NCBI GenBank assembly: GCA_963718775.1
Contig: OY970377.1
Location: forward strand, 1,116,001-1,180,000
Reading direction: 5' to 3'
Source: VRUE01 sp963718775
GTDB taxonomy: Bacteria > Actinomycetota > Thermoleophilia > Solirubrobacterales > 70-9
DNA length: 64,000 nucleotides
Shown: positions 19,004-27,781 of the stretch, piece after piece
Numbering within the stretch: position 1 is the first letter of the stretch
How the letters are laid out: each line of letters begins with the position of its first letter
Translations under genes and position numbers: made by a program
The notes under the pieces: model-generated
The model's database searches: none
What the model saw: the letters and a program-made list of their open reading frames with translations, nothing else
Told to the model about the DNA's origin: nothing

Positions 19004-20062
19004 ATGCGTACGCGAATCGCAATAGTCGTCCTCCTCGCTTTGGCCTGCCTGGCGCCCGCCGCCAGCGCCGAGGCGGGCGCCCTGCTGCCCAAGGGCAAGA
19101 AGATCTTCTTCGGCATCAGCGACACCGGCGACCCGGCCGACTTCGGCCAGTTCAGCCAGGACCTCGACAAGCACCCGGCGCTGATCGAGAGCTTCCGCAC
19201 CTGGGGCTCGGACTTCCCGGAGACGATCGAACGCTGGCAGGAGGCGAGGGCACGACCGGTGCTGCACTTCACCACCGCCGACAGCGGCGACGGCCACGAG
19301 CTGATCAGCCCGCGGGCGATCGCCCAGGGCTACGGAGACGACTACCTGATCCGGCTCAACCGCCTCTTCTGGGAGAAGGACATGCCCGCTTACCTGCGGC
19401 CGCTCGGCGAGCCGAACCGCTGCCTCAACGTTTACGCCTCCTACGACTGCGAGGGCAAGCCGCGCGACGCCGCCCACAAGACGCGCTGGTACAAGCTCGC
19501 CTTCCGGCGCATGTACGTGATCCTGCACGGCGGCGGCAAGCGCGCCGCGATCGACAACCGCCTTGCCGAGGCCGGGCTGAAGCCGCTGATGAGCGAGGTG
19601 AACGGGCTGCCGCGGGCGCCAATCGCGGTGATCTGGAGCACGCTGCCGGCCGGCTCGCCGACCGTCCCGCAGAACCGGCCGCGTTACTTCTACCCCGGCG
19701 ACAACTACGTCGACTGGGTCGGCACCGACTTCTACTCCGACAACCAGGACTGGAAATCGCTCAACGGCCTCTACAACCGCTACCCGAACAAGCCCTTCGC
19801 GCTGCCCGAGTTCGGCGTCTCCAGCGGCGACGACCCTGCCTACATGACCAAGCTGACGATCTGGGTGCGTCGCCACCCGCGCTGCAAGATGCTCATCTAC
19901 TACCAGGACTTCGGTTCGACGAGCTCTTACCGGATCCAGAACTACCCGTCGAGCCTGGCCGTGCTGAGCGACTTCCTCCACCACCCGGTGTTCCCGCATT
20001 TCGCCCCGAACCCGCCGCAAGCGCCGCCGCCCCCGCCCGGCGGCCTGGCGCCGAAGGCCTAG
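19004..20062 (+). CDS. Secreted GH26-like glycoside hydrolase family protein (copy 1)
   Basis: 352 aa from ATG at 19004, with signal peptide MRTRIAIVVLLALACLAPAA. The barrel-like core has YLRPLGEPNRCLN with Glu136 where GH26 mannanases carry the acid/base (RP..E.N), YVDWVGTDFYSDN, and PFALPEFGVSSGD with Glu269 in the nucleophile position (inference from the family pattern). A Pro-rich tail ends the protein. A second member lies at 58664-59761 and shares these motifs. Its last 170 bp overlap the convergent PQQ-propeller gene. The substrate is unknown; cell-wall or extracellular polysaccharide is likely. Confidence 0.8.
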   Translation: MRTRIAIVVLLALACLAPAASAEAGALLPKGKKIFFGISDTGDPADFGQFSQDLDKHPALIESFRTWGSDFPETIERWQEARARPVLHFTTADSGDGHELISPRAIAQGYGDDYLIRLNRLFWEKDMPAYLRPLGEPNRCLNVYASYDCEGKPRDAAHKTRWYKLAFRRMYVILHGGGKRAAIDNRLAEAGLKPLMSEVNGLPRAPIAVIWSTLPAGSPTVPQNRPRYFYPGDNYVDWVGTDFYSDNQDWKSLNGLYNRYPNKPFALPEFGVSSGDDPAYMTKLTIWVRRHPRCKMLIYYQDFGSTSSYRIQNYPSSLAVLSDFLHHPVFPHFAPNPPQAPPPPPGGLAPKA

Positions 20063-21425
20063 GCTTCGTCTTGCCCTTGGGCGCTTCGACACGGCGCGCG
20101 ACCTCGGCCCTGTACTCGTAGGGCTCGAGCGCGGTGATGCTCGAGTAGCCGGTCAGGTAGAGGCGGCGACCGTCGGAGATCACCGGCGAGTAGGTGCCGC
20201 GGCGGTAGCGGAAGACGCGACGGCCGCTCCTCATCATGAAGCCGCTGGTCGAGTTGTGGGTGAACTCGGCGACGTAGACGATGTCGCCGATCGCCGAGAG
20301 CGAGCCGACCACCTGGCCGCCGGCCGAGCGGCTCCAGCGCAGGCTGCCGTCCTTGGCGTCGAGCGCGTAGACGTTGCCGTCGAAGGAGCCGATGTAGACG
20401 GTGGGTGGGCTGTGGCGCGTGGTCGAGACGGTCGGGCCGGAGTAGGCGTAGCCACCGGTCGAGTAGCTCCAGGCCAGCGTGCCGTCCTTGCGGGCGAAGC
20501 TGTAGACGCGGCCGTCGTTGTTGCCTGCGTAGACGCGGCCGAAGGCGACCGCCGGGGTCGAGTAGAACTGGCCCGAGGTGCCGAAGCCCTGGCCGAGCGA
20601 AGAGGTCTGCCACTTGATCTTGCCGGTCTTGGCGTCGACCGCGTTCATCGAGCCGCCGTAGTCGCCAACGTAGAGGGTGCCGCCGTAGTAGGCGGGGGCG
20701 GACTTGACCGGGCCGTTGAGGCTCGTCGCCCAGCGCACGTTGCCGCTGATCGTGCTGAGCGCATAGAGCCCGCCGTCCTCGCAGCCGAAGTAGACGGTGC
20801 GATCGATCACCACCGGCGAGGACTCGGCCCGCCCCGGCAGCGATCGCTTCCAGATCGTCTTGCCGGTCTTGGCGTCGAGCTTGACGATGTGGCCGGGAAC
20901 GAGGTTGACGATGTAGAGGCGGTGTTTGTAATAGGCAGGCGAAGAGGCGTTGAGACGACCGATGCTGCGTTCCCAGAGCAGCTTGCCGGTGTCGGCATCG
21001 AGCGCGTAGGCGGTGCCGTTGTTGTTGACGAAGTAGAGCTTGCCGCCGACGTAGATCGGCGGGAACTCGAGCAGGGGTCGCTCGGTGAAGCGCCAGAGCT
21101 TGCGGAAGGGCGGCTTGACGCCCTTGACCGGCAGGTAGCGAGTGCGGGCCGGGTTGAGGCCGAAGATCGGCCAGTTGACCGTTCCCTTCGCCTTTGTCCT
21201 CGGCGGCTTCTGCGGCACGAAGGCGGCGTCGGAATTGTGGACGTCGGCGGGGCGCTTGAGCAGCTCGTAAGCGAGGGCGCCGCCGGCTACGACGAGCACC
21301 GCACCGGCAATGGCGCCGGCGACCACAAGGCGGCGGTGCTCGCGCCAGATCCGCGCGGCATCGCTCCGCAGGCGAGCGGGCAGTGCTTCCTTGCGGTTTG
21401 AGTCAGGGCGCTTCTCAGAGCTCAT
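19893..21425 (-). CDS. PQQ-type beta-propeller membrane-anchored protein
   Basis: 510 aa. An N-terminal cytoplasmic tail is followed by one helix (VVAGAIAGAVLVVAGGALAY, about 34-53), then about seven PQQ/quinoprotein repeats such as YALDADTGKLLWERSIG, VDAKTGKIKWQTSS and YALDAKDGSLRWSRSAGG. These fold as an extracellular propeller like BamB. No PQQ-dehydrogenase active-site residues are recognised. After EAPKGKTKPR the sequence becomes low-complexity Gly/Ser/Arg and runs 170 bp antisense into the GH26-like gene; a single-base shift near 20060 would give a stop at the CCTAGG there, so the true C-terminus is uncertain. Confidence 0.82.
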   Translation of the reverse strand: MSSEKRPDSNRKEALPARLRSDAARIWREHRRLVVAGAIAGAVLVVAGGALAYELLKRPADVHNSDAAFVPQKPPRTKAKGTVNWPIFGLNPARTRYLPVKGVKPPFRKLWRFTERPLLEFPPIYVGGKLYFVNNNGTAYALDADTGKLLWERSIGRLNASSPAYYKHRLYIVNLVPGHIVKLDAKTGKTIWKRSLPGRAESSPVVIDRTVYFGCEDGGLYALSTISGNVRWATSLNGPVKSAPAYYGGTLYVGDYGGSMNAVDAKTGKIKWQTSSLGQGFGTSGQFYSTPAVAFGRVYAGNNDGRVYSFARKDGTLAWSYSTGGYAYSGPTVSTTRHSPPTVYIGSFDGNVYALDAKDGSLRWSRSAGGQVVGSLSAIGDIVYVAEFTHNSTSGFMMRSGRRVFRYRRGTYSPVISDGRRLYLTGYSSITALEPYEYRAEVARRVEAPKGKTKPRPSAPGRRAGAAALAAGSGRNAGTPGGGGSRSARPGSTGSSGSGKSSSNRSPGSR

Positions 21426-21482
21426 GCGGCGAGCCGGTCATGGTAGGGAATCGCCCAAAGGCTCCCCTAAAGGTCGGACCGC

Positions 21483-21925
21483 TCAGCCTCCGGCAGCAGC
21501 GCGCCGCTCGGACTCCTTGACGACTCCGTCGACAAGGCCCTTGACGGCTTGCTTGACCACGGCGACGACGGCGCCGCCGACAACCGGCACGGTCGGCTGC
21601 GTGCGTACCGCGTAGACCATCTTGGTGCCGCCGCCGTTGGCGGTCAGCTCGACGGTCCCGACGTGATCGCGAACCGGCAGACCCGAGAGCAGCGTGTAGG
21701 AGAACCGACTGGGCTCCTCGTAAGCGATCACTTCCTCCCGCAGGGCGGCCCAACCGCGGTCAACTTGCGGATCGCGCCAACGCCATTGGGCGCGGGCTCC
21801 CCCTCCCGCTCCAGCTCGGACTTCCTCAGCGGAGTGAGCTCCGAATACCGCCGGTGGTCGGTAAGCACCTCGAAGACGGTCTCGGCTGGCGCATTGACCT
21901 CGCGGGTGAAAGTGAAGCTAGCCAT
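21483..21925 (-). pseudogene. SRPBCC-fold protein, frame broken by one missing base
   Basis: The first part from ATG at 21925 (MASFTFTREVNAPAETVFEV) and the second part (EEVIAYEEPSRFSYTLLSGL, then PVRDHVGTVEL) are consecutive pieces of one polyketide-cyclase/SRPBCC fold of about 147 aa. The frames join at about 21745-21750, where minus-strand GGGCCGCCCTGCGGGAGG should read with one more C to give PPLREEVIAY. Total length is one base short of a multiple of three. Such proteins bind hydrophobic ligands. Either a sequencing error in the C-run or a recent loss-of-function. It starts 10 bp downstream of the MBL-fold gene. Confidence 0.75.
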
Positions 21926-21935
21926 CGGCGAGAGG

Positions 21936-22940
21936 CTACTGGAGCTTCCAGCGCTGCGGATCGGTCCCCTCCACCTTCTCCACCTCACCGAGGATCACCA
22001 GGTGGTCGAGGCAGGAGAGGACAATCTGCAAGACCCAGGCGCTGACCGGCGTGTTGAGGTTGTCGGCGCCAACGATCTCGCCGACCACCTCGAAGGCCGG
22101 CTTATCGCCCTCGGCAAGCGCCTCCCGCACCTTGTCCAACAGCTCATAGACCTGGCGCCGCGCCTCGGCGATCTTCGCCTCCGGGTCGCGGAAGGGACGA
22201 CCGTGGCCGGGCAGGCAAAGGTTGACGTCGAGCGGCTCGACCTCGTCGAGGCCGCCGAGGAACTCGCCGACGGGGTCGGGGCTGTGGCCGTGGTCGAAGA
22301 AGAGCACGGTGCGGCCGAGCAGGTGATCGCCAGAGATCAGCAGTTTGCGCTCAGGCTGGTGCAGGACGACATGCGAGGGGGCGTGACCAGGCGTCTCGTA
22401 GACCTGCCAGGTGCCGAGGTCGGTCTCCACCTCGACGCCCGGCAGCAGGTCGCGGTCGGGCTCGACGATCGCGTCGATGCCGGTCTCTTCGTCCTCGCTG
22501 CGCGACTCGCGGTAGCGCTCCAGCGCCGCGGCGGGCACGCCGCTCTGGCGGGCAACCTCGAGCCGGTGCTCGAGCGCGGCGGCCGGATCGTCGGCGAGCA
22601 GCCGCACGTGTTCCCAGGCGGGATGCATCCAGAGCTCGCATTCGGCGCCCTCGACGATTGGCGCCGCCAGCCCGTAGTGGTCGGTGTGGGAGTGGGTGCA
22701 GACGAGCAGCCGCACGTCCTCGAGGCCGAAGCCCGCCTGGGCGAGGGCGAGGTCGAACTGGCGCATCCGGCCCTTGCCGCCGATGCCGGTGTCGAAGAGG
22801 ACGATGCCTCCGTCGGCGGCAACCGCCCAGACGTTGCCATGAGGCACGCCTGGCCAGGGCAGCGGCAATCGCAACCGCCAGATGCCGGGCAGGACTTTCT
22901 CGGTGCGCGGCGCCTCGGGCCGCTTGCGGTCGTCCGCCAT
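21936..22940 (-). CDS. MBL-fold metallo-hydrolase
   Basis: 334 aa from ATG at 22940. CTHSHTDHYGLAAPIVEGA is the zinc motif HxHxDH, LFDTGIGGKGRMRQ the preceding conserved Asp-Thr-Gly, GHAPSHVVLHQPERKLLISGDHLL the third and fourth metal ligands, and LPGHGRPF the final histidine. A C-terminal helical region (EARRQVYELLDKVREALAEG) matches the LACTB2-like winged end. It probably hydrolyses a thioester or phosphodiester; the substrate is unknown. The upstream open frame to 23192 overlaps the MFS promoter and is rejected. It is divergent from an MFS transporter across a perfect palindrome. Confidence 0.88.
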   Translation of the reverse strand: MADDRKRPEAPRTEKVLPGIWRLRLPLPWPGVPHGNVWAVAADGGIVLFDTGIGGKGRMRQFDLALAQAGFGLEDVRLLVCTHSHTDHYGLAAPIVEGAECELWMHPAWEHVRLLADDPAAALEHRLEVARQSGVPAAALERYRESRSEDEETGIDAIVEPDRDLLPGVEVETDLGTWQVYETPGHAPSHVVLHQPERKLLISGDHLLGRTVLFFDHGHSPDPVGEFLGGLDEVEPLDVNLCLPGHGRPFRDPEAKIAEARRQVYELLDKVREALAEGDKPAFEVVGEIVGADNLNTPVSAWVLQIVLSCLDHLVILGEVEKVEGTDPQRWKLQ

Positions 22941-22990
22941 CGGCGCCAATCCTCGCAGGAGCGGGCGATCCCGCGCGTGTCCGCCCTCAC

Positions 22991-23019
22991 GAGTCCAGTC
23001 GGAGTTTCCGACTGGACTC
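22991..23019. promoter_or_regulatory. Perfect 29-bp palindrome between MBL-fold and MFS genes
   Basis: GAGTCCAGTCGGA (22991-23003) and TCCGACTGGACTC (23007-23019) form a perfect 13-bp inverted repeat around GTT. It is centred in the 106-bp divergent promoter. A dimeric repressor site controlling both genes, or a single hairpin element, are both possible. No regulator gene is adjacent. Confidence 0.7.
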
Positions 23020-23046
23020 CAAGCTCGGATAGGTTGCGGCGAGCAG

Positions 23047-24603
23047 ATGGAGTCGAGCAGCCCCAAACGCGCAGGCCTTGTTCTCGCCGCGCTGATCCTG
23101 GTCGCGGCCGTCGCCAACCTCAACCTGGCGGTCGCCAACGTCGCCCTGCCGGACATCGGCAAGGCCTTCGGATCCGGCCAGACGACGCTCAACCTGATCG
23201 CGGTGGGCTACTCGTTGGGGCTGGCGACCTCGGTCCTCTACCTGGGCGCGCTCGGCGACCGCTATGGGCGCAAGATGATGCTGCTGCTCGGCATGGGCCT
23301 CTCGATCCCGGCCTCCCTGCTCGCCGGCTTCGCTCCCTCCGACATCGTCCTCTTCGTCGCCCGGCTGCTCGGCGGCGTCGCGGCGGGCATGGCCTTCCCC
23401 ACCACCCTGGCCCTGATCACCGCGCTGTGGTCGGGCGCCGCGCGGACCCGCTCGATCGCGCTGTGGTCGGCGATCGGCGGCGCCATCGCCTCGCTGGGGC
23501 CACTGCTCTCCGGGGCGCTGCTCGAGCAGTTCGACTGGGGCTCTGTCTTCTTGGTCACCCTGCCGCTGGCGGCACTCGCCCTCTTCATGGCCTGGCGCTA
23601 CGTCCCCGCCCACGTCAACGAGGCGACCGAGCCGGTCGACAACTTCGGCGGCATCCTCTCGATCCTGCTGATCGCGGCGCTGGTGCTGGGAATCAACCTC
23701 GCGCCCGTGCCGGGCAAGGGGACGCTGGCGATCGGGCTCGGCCTGATCGCGATCGCGGCGACCGTCGCCTTCGTGATCCGCCAGCGCCGCGCGCGCTCGC
23801 CGCTCTACGACCTCGACGTCGCGAAGCGCCGCATCTTCTGGGTCGCGGCCTGCGCCGGGATCATCGTCTTCGGCTCGCTGATGGGGGCGATGTTCATCGG
23901 CCAGCAGTTCCTCCAGAACGTGCTCGACTACTCGACCCTCGACTCGGGGCTGGCGATCCTGCCGGCGGCGCTGCTGATGGTGATCGTCGCGCCACGCTCG
24001 GCGAAACTGGTCGAGGCGCGCGGCGCCCGCTTCACCCTGCTCGTCGGCTACGTCTTCTGCGTGCTCGGCTTCCTCACCATGCTGCTGCTCTGGAAGGACA
24101 ACATCGAATACTGGAAGGTGGGCCTCGGCTACGCCTTCATCGGCGTCGGCGTCGGCTTCGCCGGCACCCCCGCCTCGCACTCGCTGACCGGCTCGGTGCC
24201 GGTGCGGCGTGCCGGGATGGCCTCGGGGACCGCCGACCTGCAGCGCGACCTCGGCGGCGCGATCATGCAATCGATCTTCGGTGCTCTGCTCACTGCCGGC
24301 TACGCCGCGGCGGCCTCCGCGGCGATCGCCGCCTCACCGGAAAGCAGCAAGGTCACCGACAACGTCCAGGGTGAGCTGACCAAGTCCTTCTCCAGCGCCG
24401 CCGATGCCGCCGAACAGTACCCCCAGTACAGCCACCAGATCATCGCCGCCGCCAAGACCTCCTTCCTGCAGGGCGACGAATTGGCCTACACGGCCGGCAT
24501 CGTGGCGATCGTGCTCGGCGCCGCCCTCGTCTTCTTCGGCTTCCCCAAGCGCGACGAGGAGCAGGCCCTCCTCAAGCGCTACCACGCCGAAGACACGCGC
24601 TAG
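23047..24603 (+). CDS. MFS transporter, DHA2-like (drug/proton antiporter type)
   Basis: 518 aa from ATG at 23047, with about 14 hydrophobic segments. LAVANVALPDIGKAFGSGQ is the DHA2 helix-1 motif D1, LGALGDRYGRKMMLLLGM the loop 2-3 motif A, and LFVARLLGGVAAGMAFPTTL helix 4. The C-terminal region has a periplasmic stretch (TDNVQGELTKSFSSAADAAE) before the last helix. It likely exports a small hydrophobic compound. Its stop is followed after 3 bp by family A hairpin copy 2. It is divergent from the MBL-fold gene. Confidence 0.9.
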   Translation: MESSSPKRAGLVLAALILVAAVANLNLAVANVALPDIGKAFGSGQTTLNLIAVGYSLGLATSVLYLGALGDRYGRKMMLLLGMGLSIPASLLAGFAPSDIVLFVARLLGGVAAGMAFPTTLALITALWSGAARTRSIALWSAIGGAIASLGPLLSGALLEQFDWGSVFLVTLPLAALALFMAWRYVPAHVNEATEPVDNFGGILSILLIAALVLGINLAPVPGKGTLAIGLGLIAIAATVAFVIRQRRARSPLYDLDVAKRRIFWVAACAGIIVFGSLMGAMFIGQQFLQNVLDYSTLDSGLAILPAALLMVIVAPRSAKLVEARGARFTLLVGYVFCVLGFLTMLLLWKDNIEYWKVGLGYAFIGVGVGFAGTPASHSLTGSVPVRRAGMASGTADLQRDLGGAIMQSIFGALLTAGYAAAASAAIAASPESSKVTDNVQGELTKSFSSAADAAEQYPQYSHQIIAAAKTSFLQGDELAYTAGIVAIVLGAALVFFGFPKRDEEQALLKRYHAEDTR

Positions 24604-24606
24604 CCG

Positions 24607-24653
24607 TTCCGGTGCGCCTTATGCACCCTCAGCGCGCATAAAGCGCACCGGAA
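24607..24653. repeat. 47-bp hairpin repeat, family A copy 2 (inverted)
   Basis: Arms begin TTCCGGTGCGCCTTATGCACC and end GCGCACCGGAA with a CTCAG centre (21+5+21). In copies 1 and 3 the left arm has CTTTATG and the right arm complement CCTTATG or CCTTTTG; here they are swapped, so this copy is inserted in the opposite orientation. It begins 3 bp after the MFS stop and ends 24 bp before the LtrA start. Confidence 0.9.
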
Positions 24654-24677
24654 CGAGGAAGCCGCGAAAATGCGGCG

Positions 24678-25868
24678 ATGGCCGCCTCCGAGGAACGCAG
24701 CTCACGCTTTGGCGCCGCGCTGCGCGAAGGCGAGCGGGTAACGCCGCTGGAGCTCTTCTTCGACCTCGTCTTCGTGCTGGCGATTACCCAGTGCACGGCG
24801 CTGATGGCCCACCACCCGACCTGGTCGGGACTGGCCCAGGGCCTGCTGGTGCTCGGCATGCTCTGGTGGTCGTGGACCGGCTACTCCTGGCTGACCAGCG
24901 TCATCGACCCCGAGGAGGGGGCGGTGCGGCTGGTCATGTTCGGCGCGATGGCGGCGCTGCTGCTCGTCTCGCTCTGCGTGCCCGAAGCCTTCGGCAGCCT
25001 GGCGCTCGCCTTCGCGCTGATCTACGGGGTGGTCCGCACCGCCCACATCGCCCTCTTCATGCTGGCCAGCCCCGACGACGATGCGCTGCGCCACTCGGTG
25101 CTCGCGCTCGCTGCCAGCACTGCGGTCGCCGTCGCGCTGCTGGCCACCGCCTCCCTCTTCGACGGGCTCGCCCAAGGCGCTCTGTGGGCGCTCGCCCTCT
25201 TCCTCGACATGGGCGGGCCCTACTTCTTCGGCTCAGAGGGCTGGAAATTGGTTCCCGGCCACTTCGCCGAGCGACACGGGCTGATCATCATCATCGCCCT
25301 CGGTGAGTCGATCGTCGCGATCGGAGTCGGCGCCTCCCACGCCCTCGATCTCTCGATCGGAACCGCCGCCGTGCTCGGCGTCGCCCTGACCGCAGCGATG
25401 TGGTGGGTCTACTTCGACGTCGTCGCCATCGTCGCCGGCCGTCGCCTCGCCGAGGCGGAGCCCGGCAAGGCCCAGAACGAGATGGCGCGCGACTCCTACT
25501 CCTACCTGCACCTGCTGATGGTGGCCGGGATCGTGCTCGTCGCCCTCGGCCTCAAGACCACGATCGGCCACACCGGCGACCACCTGCACACGGTGCCGGC
25601 CTTTGCCCTACTGGGCGGGCTGGCGCTCTACCTGCTCGGCCATGTCGCTTTCCGCTACCGGCACGTCCACACGGTCAACCGCCAGCGCCTGCTGCTCGCG
25701 ATCGTGCTGCTGATCCTGGTCCCGGTCGCAACCGAGGTACCCGCCCTGGTCGCGCTCGCGGCCGCCAACGTGCTGATCTGGGCGATGATCGCCTACGAGA
25801 CGCGCCTCTACGGCGAGGGCCGCCACCGCCTCCGTCGTCCGGAAACCGCCGGCGCCAATCCGGCGTAG
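24678..25868 (+). CDS. ltrA: Low temperature requirement A (LtrA) family membrane protein
   Basis: 396 aa with about 10-11 hydrophobic segments. VTPLELFFDLVFVLAITQCT at the N-terminus and ERHGLIIIIALGESIVAIGV in the middle are the LtrA family signatures, and MARDSYSYLHLLMVAGIVL with GDHLHTVPAFALLGG follow the usual order. Molecular function is unproven in any organism; the name comes from Listeria growth at low temperature. A hairpin terminator follows at once and separates it from a convergent membrane-protein gene. Confidence 0.9.
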   Translation: MAASEERSSRFGAALREGERVTPLELFFDLVFVLAITQCTALMAHHPTWSGLAQGLLVLGMLWWSWTGYSWLTSVIDPEEGAVRLVMFGAMAALLLVSLCVPEAFGSLALAFALIYGVVRTAHIALFMLASPDDDALRHSVLALAASTAVAVALLATASLFDGLAQGALWALALFLDMGGPYFFGSEGWKLVPGHFAERHGLIIIIALGESIVAIGVGASHALDLSIGTAAVLGVALTAAMWWVYFDVVAIVAGRRLAEAEPGKAQNEMARDSYSYLHLLMVAGIVLVALGLKTTIGHTGDHLHTVPAFALLGGLALYLLGHVAFRYRHVHTVNRQRLLLAIVLLILVPVATEVPALVALAAANVLIWAMIAYETRLYGEGRHRLRRPETAGANPA

Positions 25869-25899
25869 CGCCTTGTTCGTGCAATAGACGAACAAGGCG
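25869..25899. terminator. Bidirectional hairpin terminator between convergent genes
   Basis: CGCCTTGTTCGT (25869-25880) and ACGAACAAGGCG (25888-25899) form a perfect 12-bp stem with loop GCAATAG. It lies exactly between the LtrA stop and the convergent gene stop at 25910, which is where a two-way terminator is expected. No other copy is seen, so it is not grouped with the dispersed hairpins. Confidence 0.7.
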
Positions 25900-25909
25900 T
25901 TGCGCCGGG

Positions 25910-26623
25910 TCAGTCGCGGCGGCGGCGCGGCCCGAGCGGGTGCTCGAACTCCTGCATCAGCCCGGCGATTGCAAAGCAGAGGGCACCGGTCAGGGTGCCC
26001 CAGTTGGCAACGCCGACCGCCAGCGCGTCGCCACTTTCAGGGCGGACGAAGGAGGCGACGGCGGAGACCATGAAGAGGACCGAGCCAATCTGGTTGACGC
26101 CGACGATCCACCAGCCAAGGTCGCGACTGCGCCAGAAGCGCCGGCCGCCGCCGATCGCGACCAGCGCCAGGTGGCCGGAGACGAGGAAGAGCGCGCAACC
26201 GATCATGTCCGGGGACCAGACGAGACGGTCCTCGGCGGTCGCGCCGAGGCCCTCGATGAACGAGTCGACCAGGTTGATCGCGAAGACCAGGGTGCCGACG
26301 AAGAGGGCGACGGCGCTCAGCCACTGCAACCGCCGCGGTTCATGCGACCACCAGCGCCAAGCGGCCTCGTCCTGCCCGTCCGGCGAGTCGCCACTCGGCT
26401 CGTTGGCTATCTGCAGCACCGAGGTGTAGCCGCCGGTGCTGAAGAAGACGCCGCCGACCAGGTAGATCGTCGCGCAGACGGACTCCGCGACCCCAGCCTG
26501 GGCCAGCGCCGCGCCAACCGCGAACAATGTCCCGCCGATCAGGAAGGCGGTCGCGGCGACCGCATTGGCGAGGCGGCTACGGCGAGACGAACGTCTCCGG
26601 GTCTGGGCCGATGCGCTCACCAC
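25910..26623 (-). CDS. Six-helix membrane protein, possibly YrhK-like
   Basis: 237 aa. After a basic N-terminus (RRRSSRRSRLANAV) about six hydrophobic segments follow, in two similar halves: FLIGGTLFAVGAAL with YLVGGVFFSTGGYTSVLQI, and GWWIVGVNQIGSVLFMVSAV with NWGTLTGALCFAIAGLMQE. The repeated motif of a small residue, LF, and phenylalanine before a Gly recalls YrhK-domain proteins, but I am not certain. Function unknown. It overlaps the upstream aldo/keto reductase by 47 bp if the GTG at 26623 is used, so a later start is possible. Confidence 0.65.
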   Translation of the reverse strand: MVSASAQTRRRSSRRSRLANAVAATAFLIGGTLFAVGAALAQAGVAESVCATIYLVGGVFFSTGGYTSVLQIANEPSGDSPDGQDEAAWRWWSHEPRRLQWLSAVALFVGTLVFAINLVDSFIEGLGATAEDRLVWSPDMIGCALFLVSGHLALVAIGGGRRFWRSRDLGWWIVGVNQIGSVLFMVSAVASFVRPESGDALAVGVANWGTLTGALCFAIAGLMQEFEHPLGPRRRRD

Positions 26624-27413
26624 GGTCGAGTCTTTCGAAAAGCGCCATCTCCTCGTCGCTCAGCTCGAAATCGAAGAGCTCGAGGTTCTCGCGAATCCGC
26701 TCCGGCGTCACCGACTTGGGGATCACCACGTTGCCGAGCTGGAAGTGCCAGCGCAGGATCGCCTGGGCAGGCGTTTTGCCATATCGCTCAGCGACCGCAG
26801 CGATCGTCTCGTCATCGAGCAGAGCGCCCTGGGCAAGCGGGCTCCAGGCCTCGGTGGCGATGCCGTTCTTCGCCTGCCAGCTGCGCAGCTCGGCCTGCTG
26901 GAAACGAGGGTGCAACTCGACCTGGTTGACGGTTGGGCGGGTGTCGGTCTCGGCGTCGAGCCGTTCGAGATCCTCGATGCGGAAGTTGGAGACGCCGATC
27001 GTGCGGGCGCTCTCCTCCTCGTAGATCCGTTCGAAGGCACGCCAGGTCTCGACGAAGCGGTCCTCGCTGGGAACCGGCCAGTGGATCAGGTAAAGGTCGA
27101 CGTGATCGAGCCCGAGCCGAGCAAGGCTTGCCTCGAAGGCCTTCAGAGCCGCATCGTGACCCTGCTGCGAGTTCCAGAGCTTGGTCGTGACGAAGAACTC
27201 CTCCCGCGAGAGGCCCGAAGCTGCCAGCGCGGCGCCGACCCCCTTCTCGTTGCGATAGGCGGCGGCGGTATCGAAGTGCCGGTAACCGGCTTCGAGCGCC
27301 AGCTCGACCACGCTCTGGGTTTCCTCGGGTGGCACCTGGAAGACACCGAAGCCCAGCTGGGGTACCTCGATGCCATCGTGCAGGGTAAGACTCGGGATCG
27401 TCAACTCGGCCAT
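26577..27413 (-). CDS. Aldo/keto reductase (2,5-diketo-D-gluconate reductase-like)
   Basis: 278 aa with AAAGGAAGG before the ATG. It has the AKR core: VPQLGFGVFQVPPEETQ, GYRHFDTAAAYRNEKGVG with catalytic Asp and Tyr, VTTKLWNS with the lysine, and DLYLIHWPVP with the histidine. NQVELHPRFQQAEL and VIPKSVTPERIREN complete the NADPH site. It reduces aldehydes or ketones of unknown identity. Same-strand neighbours are a membrane protein downstream and a tiny membrane protein upstream. Confidence 0.92.
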   Translation of the reverse strand: MAELTIPSLTLHDGIEVPQLGFGVFQVPPEETQSVVELALEAGYRHFDTAAAYRNEKGVGAALAASGLSREEFFVTTKLWNSQQGHDAALKAFEASLARLGLDHVDLYLIHWPVPSEDRFVETWRAFERIYEEESARTIGVSNFRIEDLERLDAETDTRPTVNQVELHPRFQQAELRSWQAKNGIATEAWSPLAQGALLDDETIAAVAERYGKTPAQAILRWHFQLGNVVIPKSVTPERIRENLELFDFELSDEEMALFERLDRGERIGPDPETFVSP

Positions 27414-27490
27414 AGACCTTCCTTTGTGTTCGCTAGCGGTTACGCCGCCAGTTACCCGCCAGAGGCGGGAACTACGCGTGGAGCCGCCGA

Positions 27491-27664
27491 CTAGCTGCCG
27501 GCGATGCCGAGCGCGAGCAGCGGGAAAGCCAACATCACGGCCATGAAGGCGCCGATCGCGGCGCCGGTGCGGATGCCCGTCGTGCGCGAGCGTGCGCCAG
27601 CGAAGACGCCGATCAGGAAGATCACGGCGGCAAAGACGAGGCCGATCCAGAAAACGTCAGGCAT
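27491..27664 (-). CDS. Small two-helix membrane protein
   Basis: 57 aa from ATG at 27664; a TTG at 27697 would add 11 residues. FWIGLVFAAVIFLIGVFAGA and AAIGAFMAVMLAFPLLALGI are two transmembrane helices joined by a basic loop (RSRTTGIRTG). No family is recognised. It is divergent from the downstream DHA2 transporter. A GC hairpin at 27455-27469 (CCCGCC AGA GGCGGG) lies between its stop and the aldo/keto reductase start and could end the transcript. Confidence 0.55.
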   Translation of the reverse strand: MPDVFWIGLVFAAVIFLIGVFAGARSRTTGIRTGAAIGAFMAVMLAFPLLALGIAGS

Positions 27665-27781
27665 GAGGCGGGCGAGACTATCGAACTGCCCCGCCAACTA
27701 GTCGAAAAGCCGTCCATATCGGTGGCAATCGGCGCTCTCCAGCCGGAAGGATTCGGCACCCTTGCGGCAAACGGGGCAAGC

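Noticed and set aside
21549..24374. 941-codon frame overlapping the MBL gene and MFS gene
   Set aside because: Crosses two real genes and a promoter in an unlikely frame; composition is Arg/Asp-rich without domains.
25869..25899. Another dispersed hairpin family
   Set aside because: Single perfect 12-bp stem exactly between two convergent stops; best explained as a bidirectional terminator.
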